The position numbers were made by a program, and so were the translations under genes. A stretch of DNA of 64,000 bases. Source: PALSA-1353 sp050012375 (GTDB lineage Bacteria > Planctomycetota > Phycisphaerae > Tepidisphaerales > Tepidisphaeraceae). Shown piece after piece: positions 17,701 to 25,120 of this stretch. The notes below the pieces were generated by a model. That model made no database searches and was not told the DNA's origin. It was given only the letters and a program-made list of their open reading frames with translations. Position 1 is the first letter of the stretch; the number at the start of each line of letters is the position of its first letter. The DNA is taken from positions 7,617 to 71,616 of the forward strand of contig JBEKHH010000024.1 of the NCBI GenBank assembly GCA_050012375.1, read 5' to 3'.

Positions 17701-18204
17701 GAGATGCGCTCGACCGGCGAAGTGATGGGCATCGACGCTGATTTTCCGCACGCATTCGCCAAGAGCCAGATCGCGGCGGGAACGGTCTTGCCCGCGAGCG
17801 GCAATGTATTCATTTCCGTCCGCAACGAGGACAAGCAGGCGATCGCCCCAATCGCCAAGGCCCTGAGCGAAATGGGCTTTGAAATCCTGGCGACGCCCGG
17901 CACATACGACGCCCTGCGGAAGTGCGACATTCCGGCGACGCGAATCAGCAAGCTGGCCGAGGGCCGGCCGAACATCAAGGATTACATCAAGAACGGCCGG
18001 GTTCAGCTCATCATCAACACGCCGACGCGCAAAGGACCGACGACCGATGAAGGCAAGATTCGCGCGCTATCGGTTTTGAACAGGATTCCGATCGTGACGA
18101 CGATGACCGGCGCCAGCGCCGCCGCGAGGGCCATCAAGGCCACGCAATCGGGCGGTTGGAATGTTCGGCCGCTGCAGGACTATTTCGCGAGTTCATCGGC
18201 ATGA
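14749..18204 (+). CDS. carB: Carbamoyl-phosphate synthase large subunit
   Basis: An 1151-residue enzyme that makes carbamoyl phosphate from bicarbonate, ATP and glutamine-derived ammonia for pyrimidine and arginine synthesis. Both ATP-grasp halves are complete: the first has GSGPIVIGQGCEFDYSG (about 13-29), the second GGGPNRIGQGIEFDYCC (about 618-634). Each half has its own VNPRxSR-type motif (VEMNPRVSRSS, VEVNPRASRT). The C-terminal allosteric MGS-like domain (about 1020-1140) is present. It is some 75 residues longer than usual; the extra length includes two segments encoded by palindromic DNA (16052-16085, 16823-16839). The small subunit gene is not in the window. Confidence 0.97.
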   Translation: MPKRTDIHCILIIGSGPIVIGQGCEFDYSGVQACRALKEEGYRIVLINSNPATIMTDPEFADATYIEPITPEAVEKILERESHGPQPIDAVLPTLGGQTGLNTAMACYDQGIFTRYGVQMIGANRQAIFRGEDRQVFKDLMLKIGLKVARSGVVHSLEDGRKVLEDIGLPLIIRPAFTLGGTGGGIAYNVEEFDAIVQRGLDASPVTEVLIEESVIGWKEFEMEVMRDKNDNVVIICSIENVDPMGIHTGDSITVAPIQTLTDKEYQRMRDASIAVIRAVGVETGGSNIQFAVNPENGEMIVVEMNPRVSRSSALASKATGYPIAKLAAKLAVGYTLDELPNYITSKQDKSLYTSACFEPTIDYCVIKIPRWTFEKFPDADETLTTQMKSVGEAMAIGRTFKEALQKGIRSMEVKRFGFGLDQYDKWLNAQHNPPKAQGTSSLGLGTDKSDKTAQGESLDHEWPIPEEKLRRKLAVPSQGRLYYIRYAMKMGWSIDRIYDLTKIDRWFLAEMKQLVDFETKLINPDAGPDVLLKAKQWGYSDIQLASAAVSKPKLVRRAREQAGIKPMYKLVDTCAAEFEASTPYYYSSYETPFSVNGKPAAEDEIRLTDTPKVIIIGGGPNRIGQGIEFDYCCVHAAFAMKELGLESVMINSNPETVSTDYDTSDLLFFEPLTHEDILNICERLNGGPFSGGAQHRGLVLGVIVQFGGQTPLNLARGLKEAGVPILGTTVESLDAAGDREQFRELLQKLNLKQPVNGIARSVAEAREIANRIGYPVLVRPSFVLGGRAMEIVSDENQLNHYMAQAVEASTIANAPILVDKFIDAATEVDVDCLADFDPGGKSDTGRAIIIGVMEHIEEAGIHSGDSACSLPPYSLSPQIVTELKRQTRLLAEALQVRGLMNVQYAIKNNEIYVIEVNPRASRTVPFVSKATGVAWAKIAAKVMAGKSLDELGVRELPPPRHVSVKEVVFPFNKFPGVDIILGPEMRSTGEVMGIDADFPHAFAKSQIAAGTVLPASGNVFISVRNEDKQAIAPIAKALSEMGFEILATPGTYDALRKCDIPATRISKLAEGRPNIKDYIKNGRVQLIINTPTRKGPTTDEGKIRALSVLNRIPIVTTMTGASAAARAIKATQSGGWNVRPLQDYFASSSA
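16052..16085. repeat. In-frame palindromic insertion in carB (1)
   Basis: Arms 16052-16065 and 16072-16085 pair over 14 bp with one mismatch around a 6-nt loop. The sequence codes for PKAQGTSSLGL within a Lys/Asp/Ser-rich linker (about 435-460) that ordinary CarB proteins lack, just before the oligomerisation domain. Confidence 0.75.
16823..16839. repeat. In-frame palindromic insertion in carB (2)
   Basis: A perfect 7-bp stem (GCGGTGC / GCACCGC) with a 3-nt loop codes for part of FSGGAQHRGLV, an insertion before the VIVQFGGQTP motif of the second ATP-grasp half, where most CarB proteins have only a short turn. Confidence 0.65.
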
Positions 18205-18214
18205 GGGAGATTCC

Positions 18215-18457
18215 ATGGCACTCAGCGCTCGCAACCAATTTCCCGGCAAGGTGATTTTCGTGAAACAAGGCGGCGTCATGGCGGAAGTGACGCTGGACAT
18301 CGGCGGCAGCACGCGCCTCACCCCGCTCGACCGCGAAGTTTTATCGACCTACCGTGATCTTCAGATCCAATCGGAGCATCTGCTCGACCGGTCCATCGCC
18401 GGATTCTCCGTTCTGTTGCGTTCCGGAGAGAAAGTGCAACCGCGCAGGACGCGGTAG
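18215..18457 (+). pseudogene. Mop-ModE deletion fusion remnant
   Basis: An 80-codon open frame. Residues 1-31 (MALSARNQFPGKVIFVKQGG...) match the start of the molbindin-like protein at 35267-35497 (MGLSARNQFLGRVISVRRGA). Residues 34-57 (RLTPLDREVLSTYRDLQIQS...) match the end of the DNA-binding domain of the ModE-like protein at 34876-35262 (KITALGQHVLRTYRDLQLQL). In the intact locus mop directly precedes modE, so one internal deletion explains the chimera. The tail after residue 58 is unrelated. A good ribosome binding site (GAGGGAG) is kept, so a short protein may still be made. It begins 11 nt after carB. Confidence 0.85.
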
Positions 18458-18522
18458 ACGTTGGGGAAGGGTGTGACGCTCGGGTAGTGTCCTAAGATTT
18501 TTTAGTCCTCGCGGAATGTTCG

Positions 18523-19200
18523 TCAGTGCTGCCAGGCGATCATGTCGTCTCCGTCCCTTTCCGTTTGATAGCCGTGTTTGTGTAGCAATAGGAGGAGTGG
18601 ATCGGGGCCGTCGGTGTGAACGCATTCGTATTTGATTACGGCCGGTCGGATCACGTTGAAATCTATCATTTGGATCACTTCGGCATCGAAGCCTTCGACA
18701 TCCACCTGCAAAAGACTGAGACGAGTAATGGAGTGCTCCTTCAGCAGCTGCATCAGATGCATCGCCGGCACCTGCTCCTCCATCATGACATCTGATTTTA
18801 TGCCGCATTTCTCGTGCCAGGCCGGGTCGAGCGATGCGATTCCTGAGGCCCAGTGGGGCACGTCGTAGAGCGCGTCAGGACGTACGCGGTGCATGACGAT
18901 GGTGGAAGCGGTGGGATGCAGAGCAACGCGGATGGGTTTGATCGAAGGGCGGCTGCGGTAATTGTAGCGGAGCCGCTCGAACATGTCGGATAGTGGCTCG
19001 ATGACGAGCCCGCTGGTTTTATTTTTTCTATTGAATTGATACAGGTTATCGAAACTGATTCCATCATTAGCGCCGACCTGAACAAAGATGAAAGGCTGGC
19101 CACTGTCCAATTCGCGTTGCAGGAGCCGCTCAAATCGCGTCATTCGGTGCAGCGTATAACCCGCACGTTTTAGGAGATCTTTGGTGGCTTTATGGAACAC
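18523..19200 (-). CDS. FkbM family methyltransferase
   Basis: A 225-residue SAM-dependent methyltransferase of the FkbM type. The SAM-binding motif I is FVQVGANDGISFDNLYQF (about 38-55), and the conserved LSLLQVDVEGFDAEVIQM (about 155-172) is the FkbM signature. Such proteins often O-methylate sugars of glycans or polyketides; the actual substrate is unknown. It stands alone on the minus strand between the Mop-ModE remnant and the YedY-like pseudogene. Confidence 0.88.
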   Translation of the reverse strand: MFHKATKDLLKRAGYTLHRMTRFERLLQRELDSGQPFIFVQVGANDGISFDNLYQFNRKNKTSGLVIEPLSDMFERLRYNYRSRPSIKPIRVALHPTASTIVMHRVRPDALYDVPHWASGIASLDPAWHEKCGIKSDVMMEEQVPAMHLMQLLKEHSITRLSLLQVDVEGFDAEVIQMIDFNVIRPAVIKYECVHTDGPDPLLLLLHKHGYQTERDGDDMIAWQH

Positions 19201-19333
19201 AAATCCATTCTACCACCCGCGCATGAAAAATCCGCTAATGAGGCGGGGTAGTGAGTGTGCTGGGTAACGCAGAAGCTCGCTGTTGGCTCCGGGAAGGTTT
19301 GGCTGTTGAGGTCTTTGGGTTAAGCCGGGAACA

Positions 19334-19351
19334 CGGCGGCTGAAGCCGCCG
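19334..19351. repeat. GGCGGCTGAAGCCGCC hairpin
   Basis: A perfect 7-bp GC stem (19334-19340 / 19345-19351) with a TGAA tetraloop, 40 bp upstream of the molybdopterin-oxidoreductase-like pseudogene. No T-run follows, so it is more likely a dispersed palindrome than a terminator. Confidence 0.6.
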
Positions 19352-19390
19352 CGCCGCGCTGAAATCAACGATCCATTGAGGAGGTTAAAA

Positions 19391-19912
19391 ATGTTTTCCC
19401 GTTTCGCGGCGGTTATTTCGCTGTCGCTGTTGTACGTCGCCCCGTTCGTCGAGGCGGATTCGCCGGCCACCCAGCCTTCAGCCGCGCCCGGCGCCGCGCT
19501 TCAGGTGCTCGGCAAGGTCCCGCATCCGTTGAGCCTGTCGCTGGACCAATTGGCCGTATTCGATCATGTGACGATTACCGTCAATGACCGTAAAGGAAAT
19601 CCAGTCAGCTATCGCGGCGTTCCACTGCTGGAGGTTTTAAAAGCGGCCGGCCTTCAGTTTGGCCAGATGTCCACCGGATGATCGGACGGTGCGACGTGCG
19701 TGGTCGTCAACGTGGCCGACGGGTACAAGGTGCTTTTCTCGCTGGCGGAACTCGATCCGCAGTTTTAAAAACATCTGGTGATTCTCGCCGACGGGCGGGA
19801 TGGAAAGCCGTTGGACCGGGCCATGGATCCGCTGCGCATCATCGCGCCGGATGAAGCGGTTCACGCCCGGTGGGTTCGGCAGGTGCGTTCCGTCACGGTT
19901 GCCGAGCCTTAA
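19391..19912 (+). pseudogene. YedY-like molybdopterin-binding oxidoreductase, two in-frame stops
   Basis: A frame of 173 sense-position codons before the final TAA at 19910 is interrupted by TGA at 19679-19681 and TAA at 19766-19768. Read through, it gives a signal peptide (MFSRFAAVISLSLLYVAPFVEA) and a small molybdopterin-dependent oxidoreductase-like domain (HPLSLSLDQLAVFDHVTITV, YRGVPLLEVLKAAGLQFG, CVVVNVADGYKVLFSLAEL, HLVILADGRDGKPLDRA, RWVRQVRSVTV). Both stops could be C-to-T changes of CGA and CAA. The start has a strong GAGGAGG site six bases upstream. The family is periplasmic; function here is probably lost. Confidence 0.85.
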
Positions 19913-19923
19913 ACCCATGCGGT

Positions 19924-21513
19924 ATGCTTCTCACCGTGACGTTGGCAGCGACATCGCCGGCGACCGGGCTTACGACCGCATCCAACCGTCGATCCTGGTG
20001 GATCGTCACCTGGCTGGCCGTGGCCTTCGGCATATTCATCCGCTGCTGGCATCTCGGCAGCAAAAGCGTCTGGTTCGATGAGGGATACACCGCGTGGCTG
20101 GTATCCCACTCGCCGGCGGAAATCATCCGCCTGATCCGCGCCGACACCGCCCCGCCGCTGTATTACCTGGTTCTGCATGGGTGGACCACCTTCTTCGGCC
20201 GATCGGAAGCCGGGTTGCGATCTCTGTCCACGGTCTTCAGCATCTTCACGCTGTTTCTGGCCGTGGACATCGCCCGGCGAATGCTCGGCAATCCCGCGGC
20301 CATCGCGGCCGCCGCCTGCGCGATGAGCCTCTCCTTCATGCAGCTTTGGTATGCTCAGGAAGCGCGCGTCTATGCGATGATGGCGCTCCTGACCATCGCC
20401 GCGTTCGACTCCCTCCGGCGTCACCTGGCCGCGCGCAGCCGGCGCCGGCTGATGATCCTTCCCATTCTCTTCGCCAGCGCCATGTACACCCACAACATGA
20501 TGGCCCCGTACGTCGTGGCGATCTTGCTTGCCTGGATGGTCCTGCCATCGGAGCATTCCTTCCGGCGTCGCATCGTCGAGATGACCGCCGTCACCGCCGT
20601 CGCGGGATTTCTATATTTGCCCTGGGCCGTCTGGGGTCTGCCCGATCAGATGGAAATGATTCGCCACGGATTCTGGGCCGACCGGCTCAAGCACGGCGCG
20701 GTGTTGTCCGATCTCGCCTCGCTCACAGGCGTCCAGCATTACTGGTCTGCCGCCAACGTCTTTGACCGGATCCACCTCCACATTCTCGACGGCATAGGCC
20801 CTATCCTCATGACGATGATCCTGCTGGGGGCATCTGGGTTGCTGTCGGTCGTGTTCCAGCAAGGCCCGCGTCGCCGGCAGGCGATCGGACTCTTGATTGT
20901 CGCGCTGTTTCCTCCGCTTTTCGTCGCGCTTTACAGCGTGCTGCGAACGCCGCTGTTCATCCACAAATTGTTTCTTCCCTCGGCCACCCTGATGCCGATC
21001 TTCGCGCTGCTTCCGCTGGCGATGCCGCTCTCACGGGGGCTGCTTCGGGCGGCCTGGGCGGGCGCGGTTCTGCTGCTTTTTTTGTCGGCCACCACTCTCT
21101 ACGGCTATCACCTCGAGGGAAAGAAGGAGCAATGGCGCGACGTTGCCGCCTTCGTGTCGCAGTTGCCTCCGGCGCACCGCCTCATCATCTTCGTCGCCAA
21201 CGATGGCCAACTCCCCTTCGATTACTATTACCACTATCGCCCCGGCGAGGAGGCGACCGGCGTTCCCGGCGGCTTCTTCGATTTGAACCCCCCGCGCACC
21301 ATGCGCCGCGTCTTCAACCCCAGCGGTCTTCATTCCCTTAAATCCCGCCTCGACACCGAGCATTACGACCAGATCGTCCTGTTGCTCGCCCATCAGTTCT
21401 GGGGCGACCCGAACCAACTTACGCTAGACCTGATCCGCAGCCGCTTCCCCCTCGCGGGGCATCAGGAATTTTACGACGTGACGATTCAGTGGTATCAGGG
21501 GAATCAGCGATGA
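19924..21513 (+). CDS. Membrane glycosyltransferase, GT39/ArnT-like
   Basis: A 529-residue polytopic membrane protein. The N-terminal periplasmic motif VWFDEGYTAWLV (about 50-61) with acidic residues, then APPLYYLVLHGWTTFFG, is typical of GT39/PMT/ArnT-type transferases that use polyprenyl-phosphate sugar donors. About ten transmembrane segments follow, and a soluble C-terminal part begins around residue 400. The ATG at 19924 is preferred over the upstream alternative at 19870, which lies inside the preceding pseudogene. Acceptor unknown. Confidence 0.88.
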   Translation: MLLTVTLAATSPATGLTTASNRRSWWIVTWLAVAFGIFIRCWHLGSKSVWFDEGYTAWLVSHSPAEIIRLIRADTAPPLYYLVLHGWTTFFGRSEAGLRSLSTVFSIFTLFLAVDIARRMLGNPAAIAAAACAMSLSFMQLWYAQEARVYAMMALLTIAAFDSLRRHLAARSRRRLMILPILFASAMYTHNMMAPYVVAILLAWMVLPSEHSFRRRIVEMTAVTAVAGFLYLPWAVWGLPDQMEMIRHGFWADRLKHGAVLSDLASLTGVQHYWSAANVFDRIHLHILDGIGPILMTMILLGASGLLSVVFQQGPRRRQAIGLLIVALFPPLFVALYSVLRTPLFIHKLFLPSATLMPIFALLPLAMPLSRGLLRAAWAGAVLLLFLSATTLYGYHLEGKKEQWRDVAAFVSQLPPAHRLIIFVANDGQLPFDYYYHYRPGEEATGVPGGFFDLNPPRTMRRVFNPSGLHSLKSRLDTEHYDQIVLLLAHQFWGDPNQLTLDLIRSRFPLAGHQEFYDVTIQWYQGNQR

Positions 21514-21571
21514 CCGGTCGCTCGTCGCGGCGGCCAACGGCGTGCGACCCCGAAATGAACCGGAAGGGAGA

Positions 21572-22465
21572 TCAGCGCCCCAGCGCCAGGCTCTGCAAAA
21601 GCGATTTTCTTGTGAGATTTTGGCGCAGGTGTCCCCAGGCTTCGACGCCTTGGGGATGGGTCAGCGATTCCAGTTCCTTGACGCGCCCGGCCCGGTAGTC
21701 GTCGCGGCCGATCAACGTGTCGTCCGCCATCCCGGGATGAACCACCCATTCCATCACGCCGGAATCCGGGAGTTGGTTCAGAAACCCCTGCCAAGGAAAA
21801 TCTCGCCGGAGGAGACGCGGGGCAAGGATCCCGAAATAAAAATCGTTGGTGAAGAGCCCGTGCCGGCGGAAGGTTGGCGCGGCGCAGCGGCCGAGGAAAT
21901 GGGCGGCGAGACGTTTGACGCCGGCGGAGGGCGCTCGCCAAATCATTTTTGGCGCTTCGACGGTGATCCGCGTCACCGGCGGGAGAAGACCTTGCCGAAT
22001 CACGCCGAGAAGGGCGTCGCGGATGATCGGCAACTGATGGGCGTGATGATGGCCGTCCACAAACGCGGGCCGGCGGCCGAGCAGCTCGTGGAACAATTCG
22101 GCCTGGGCGGCGATTTCCTCGGCAACGGCCGCCTGGTTCAGCCTTCCGCTGAAGGCCTTTCGCCAGAGCCGGCCGTTGGAAAGGAAACGTCCATCGCGGC
22201 CGACCAGGCCGGAGGATTGCCCTGCGACCAGCGGCGGATGTCCGCAGTCCGTCAGCACAACATGCAGGCCGACATCCAGGTCGGGAGCATCGGCCAGCAG
22301 CCCCACCGACGCGCGCACATGCTGGCCGGTGATCGTCATCAGGCTGGTTGCGGTCACGGGACCCTGGCGGTGTGCGCGGATGATTCCGCGGCTGGTGCCC
22401 ACGCCGATGCCGAAGTCGTCCGCCGTGACGACCAGGGCGAGCGGAATCCGAGGGGCGGTGTGCAT
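21572..22465 (-). CDS. ChbG/HpnK (YdjC) family deacetylase
   Basis: A 297-residue carbohydrate deacetylase-like protein. The metal/active-site motif ALVVTADDFGIGVGTSRGI (about 9-27) with the characteristic DD, and the histidine motif VDGHHHAHQLP (about 133-143), are visible. Members remove acetyl groups from chito-oligosaccharides or act in hopanoid biosynthesis (HpnK). The substrate is not predictable here. An upstream extension of the open frame to 22708 exists, but ATG 22465 aligns with the family start. Convergent with the glycosyltransferase at 19924. Confidence 0.88.
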   Translation of the reverse strand: MHTAPRIPLALVVTADDFGIGVGTSRGIIRAHRQGPVTATSLMTITGQHVRASVGLLADAPDLDVGLHVVLTDCGHPPLVAGQSSGLVGRDGRFLSNGRLWRKAFSGRLNQAAVAEEIAAQAELFHELLGRRPAFVDGHHHAHQLPIIRDALLGVIRQGLLPPVTRITVEAPKMIWRAPSAGVKRLAAHFLGRCAAPTFRRHGLFTNDFYFGILAPRLLRRDFPWQGFLNQLPDSGVMEWVVHPGMADDTLIGRDDYRAGRVKELESLTHPQGVEAWGHLRQNLTRKSLLQSLALGR

Positions 22466-22833
22466 GGGTGATGCGTTGGACTTGGCCACGAAACCGGCGA
22501 ATGCCGCTGACAATCCCGGCAGCCAAGCGGTCTTTAGCGCGTCAAGTTTCGCCGCAGCTAGATTGTATCCGTGATCATGCTCCAGCCGTGTTTCACCCTG
22601 CGGCGCCGAACGGCCGCGTGGACGCTGGCGGAAATCTCCGTCTGGCCGTGAGGCCGTGATCTTAGCGCATTTCAAACACGGCGTTAGCGTCGACTTTCCA
22701 TTTATCAATTAGCCATAACCTTTTGTCACATAGTCACTTCGCCGCAGCCTGTTGAAATCCGGACCGCAATTCGGAGATGCGGACGCGAACGTGTAGAGTT
22801 AGCCCATCACATACTAAATCTTGGAGGATTGAT
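22466..22833 (+). promoter_or_regulatory. Intergenic region upstream of the disrupted porin
   Basis: A 368-bp gene-free stretch between the divergent deacetylase and porin genes. The part 22690-22800 is AT-richer and should hold the porin promoter, but no consensus -35/-10 pair stands out. A clear ribosome binding site (TTGGAGGATTGAT) precedes the ATG at 22834. Nothing else is seen. Confidence 0.4.
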
Positions 22834-23286
22834 ATGAAGGCGGGCTATTACCGGGCTTTGGCGGCAGGGATAATTTCGGTGGGGTTTGTGGCTTCCGCCG
22901 CGCTGGCGACTGCCCCTTCAACGCAGCCATCTCCGACGGATCAGCAATTGCTGAATCGGATCAATGCTCTGGAAGATGAGGTGCATCAACTCAGGGCCCA
23001 GCAGCAGCAAACGCAGCAACAATCGCAACAGCAGGGACCACAGAAACAGGAAACGAGCGGAGCCGATTCGCTGCTGCAGGTTCAAACCGATGCCGATGAG
23101 CACAGCCAGTTGCTGGACACGTCCGGCGGGTTTGTTGGGGGATGGAACCCGCAGAAGATGCAGTTTTATGTTGGGACGGACGACGGCAAGTTCTACTTCC
23201 ATCCCGGCGTCATTATGCAGTTTCGATATGTTGAGGCTTATACGAATCGACCTCACGACTCGACGGAAGGTTTCGAGGTCCGTTGA
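22834..23286 (+). pseudogene. 5' part of an outer-membrane porin gene, interrupted by the island
   Basis: Encodes a signal peptide (MKAGYYRALAAGIISVGFVASAALA), a Gln-rich coiled coil (LLNRINALEDEVHQLRAQQQ) and the first strand of a phosphate-selective-porin-like barrel. It then stops with TGA at 23284-23286, directly after the motif EGFEVR. Paralogues continue this motif as EIRRARLGFDG (island porin at 23557). The missing continuation (RRAKFYFDGNVFTKDL) starts at 47313, in the matching frame. Rejoined, the porin would have about 481 residues. The 150-codon fragment still has an intact ribosome binding site and may yield a truncated exported protein. Confidence 0.92.
23272..23282 (+). other. 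attL core TTCGAGGTCCG
   Basis: Left copy of the 11-bp direct repeat. To its left the porin frame reads ACG GAA GGT, and the core supplies TTC GAG GTC CG. To its right begins the recombinase tail. In the recombinase frame the core is read one base differently, giving S-R-S. Confidence 0.82.
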
Positions 23287-23473
23287 CGACGACGCACAAG
23301 TGGCCTCAGTTACAGCAATTGTGGAACAGGTAATGAAGCGCTTGTCACCCAGCTTGCCAGCAGTGCCAGTTGATGATCCGGAGTTAAGCGCGGTAATTCA
23401 AGCTTGGCCTGTTTTGCCGGCCGGAATCAGGCTCGCGATAACGACCATGGTGAACACGGTGACGAAGCAGTGA
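23283..23473 (+). pseudogene. Detached 3' end of the island tyrosine recombinase gene
   Basis: About 63 codons (from VDDDAQVASVTAIVEQVMKR to MVNTVTKQ, stop TGA 23471-23473) with no start of their own. The pattern DPELSAVIQAWPVLPAGIRL resembles the C-terminal tails I associate with planctomycete site-specific integrases. In the circular element it would continue directly, in frame, from the catalytic part at 46668-47323. In the present arrangement it is probably untranslated. Confidence 0.78.
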
Positions 23474-23556
23474 TATAGGCAGACGCTCCAGACTTCACAG
23501 ATTCTTAGCATTTTTGGAGATATCATTTCTTTTGCTTGAATTCTATGGGAGAAATC

Positions 23557-25065
23557 ATGAGGCGAATTGGTTTGACCAAGGTGTTATTTGGATTCGTGGC
23601 TATTTGCGGATTGGGCAATATTGGTTGGGCATCAGAGGTAACTCAGGCGCAGTCAACAACACAACCATCCGTCGCAGATCAGCAATTGTTGGATCGGATC
23701 AGCGCCCTCGAAGCCGAGGTGCATCAACTCAAGGCCCAGTTGCAACCGCAACAACAAGCTCAGGAACGAGAAACGCCGAAGCTGGAAGTCGGGGGAGTCG
23801 ATCCGCTGCCGCAAATTCAAGCCGATGCCGATCAGCACAGCCAATTGCTCGACACCGGGCTGGTCACCGCCGGATACGCCAACCGACGATTTTTCATTCA
23901 AAGCGACGACGGCAATTTCGTATTGCGCCCGTGGGTTCATATTGAGATTCGAGACAGCACCAGTTGGCGGCAAAATTTCTTTCCAACCAACAACGCCGAC
24001 GACACGGAAAATGGTTTTGAGATCAGGCGGGCGCGTCTGGGATTTGATGGAAACCTCTTTACGCCTGATTTTACTTATTTCATTAACTGGGCGACAAATC
24101 GCGAAAATAGCACGCTGACGGTTACGAGTTCTTCCGGCGCGACGGTGGGAACCACGACCTCGCCGGTGGGCGGCCTTCCGGTATTGGAAGAGGCCTGGGC
24201 AAAATACAACTTCCACAACACGCCGTGGTACATCAAAGTCGGCCAGATGCACGATCCGCTGGATCACGAGAACATAGTCGGATCGAAATACCGCGCTCCG
24301 GAAGCCTCGCTTCAGGGTGATATCTTTGGAAACACCGATACCTTTACGCAAGCCGCGACGGCGATTTTTGACAACAAGGGCCCTGTCCGCGTCGAAGGAG
24401 GCGTCACGGATGGCATTCGTGCGGCGAACACCAATTTTGAAGATTCGCCCAACACCGGCGTCGCATACGACGGCGGCGTCGCCGGTCGCGTCGAGTGGAA
24501 GCTCATGGGGAATTGGAAGGACTACGATCAGCTCACTGCCTGGGGCGACAAGAAGGACCTTCTGGTTTTTGGCTCAGGCTATGACTATTCCTACGCGGGG
24601 GGCGGATACAACCAGCTTTCACATACGATTGACTTTCAGTACGGCAGCCCCAGCGGGTTGTTTGCCTACATCTGCTACTTTGGCCGGTATACCGAGCATA
24701 ATTTGGGCATCCCGAATACCAGTGGCGTTTCGGCATCGTTTGGGTCGTCAACGCCGGACCTGCACAAGGACACCTATGAGCCCTCAATCGATGGGGAAGT
24801 CGCGTATCTCATGTGCGGCCAATTCGAGCCGTTCGCCCGCTACGAGTACATGTATCTCCGTGGAACCCCGGCGGGAAGCCAGAACAATGTGACCGATATT
24901 TCGCTCGGCCTGAATTACTATTTCTACGGGCACAACCTCAAGTTCACGGGAATGGCCACGTATCTGCCGACGGGCATTCCGATCAACGACGACAGTTCGG
25001 ACGTTCTCATCAGCAACCGGCATGCGGAAATCGTATTCCTCACGCAGTTGCAGTTGTTGCTATGA
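23557..25065 (+). CDS. Phosphate-selective-porin-like outer-membrane protein (island copy)
   Basis: A 502-residue outer-membrane beta-barrel protein of the OprP/OprO-like kind. It has a signal peptide (MRRIGLTKVLFGFVAICGLGNIGWA) and a short coiled coil (LLDRISALEAEVHQLKAQLQ), then the barrel with ENGFEIRRARLGFDGNLF (about 149-166) and AKYNFHNTPWYIKVGQMHDP. The ATG at 23557 is preferred because GGGAG lies about five bases upstream. It closely parallels the disrupted porin in N-terminal organisation (QADADQHSQLLDT versus QTDADEHSQLLDT) and lies only 270 bp downstream in the same orientation. A strong terminator follows. Confidence 0.9.
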   Translation: MRRIGLTKVLFGFVAICGLGNIGWASEVTQAQSTTQPSVADQQLLDRISALEAEVHQLKAQLQPQQQAQERETPKLEVGGVDPLPQIQADADQHSQLLDTGLVTAGYANRRFFIQSDDGNFVLRPWVHIEIRDSTSWRQNFFPTNNADDTENGFEIRRARLGFDGNLFTPDFTYFINWATNRENSTLTVTSSSGATVGTTTSPVGGLPVLEEAWAKYNFHNTPWYIKVGQMHDPLDHENIVGSKYRAPEASLQGDIFGNTDTFTQAATAIFDNKGPVRVEGGVTDGIRAANTNFEDSPNTGVAYDGGVAGRVEWKLMGNWKDYDQLTAWGDKKDLLVFGSGYDYSYAGGGYNQLSHTIDFQYGSPSGLFAYICYFGRYTEHNLGIPNTSGVSASFGSSTPDLHKDTYEPSIDGEVAYLMCGQFEPFARYEYMYLRGTPAGSQNNVTDISLGLNYYFYGHNLKFTGMATYLPTGIPINDDSSDVLISNRHAEIVFLTQLQLLL

Positions 25066-25091
25066 CGCGACTTTGAATTTGCATTGCATAG

Positions 25092-25120
25092 CGGGGTCGG
25101 CGGCATCGCCGACCCCGTTT
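25092..25120. terminator. Bidirectional intrinsic terminator
   Basis: A perfect 11-bp GC-rich stem (25092-25102 / 25107-25117) with a GCAT loop, followed by TTT on the plus strand. It separates the convergent porin (23557-25065) and outer-membrane efflux gene (25120-26655). The minus strand has no long T-run, so termination is best supported for the porin. Confidence 0.75.

Noticed and set aside
15766..17751. 661-codon minus-strand open frame opposite carB
   Set aside because: It is antisense to clear CarB coding sequence and has no recognisable family or start signal; long antisense frames are expected in GC-rich DNA.
19679..19681. TGA in the YedY-like gene as a selenocysteine codon
   Set aside because: A second stop (TAA at 19766) follows in the same frame, and no Sec insertion hairpin was recognised; nonsense mutation is simpler.
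23272..23282. Island insertion as a transposon with target-site duplication
   Set aside because: No terminal inverted repeats or transposase were seen, and the in-frame split of a tyrosine recombinase at the same repeat fits site-specific recombination better.
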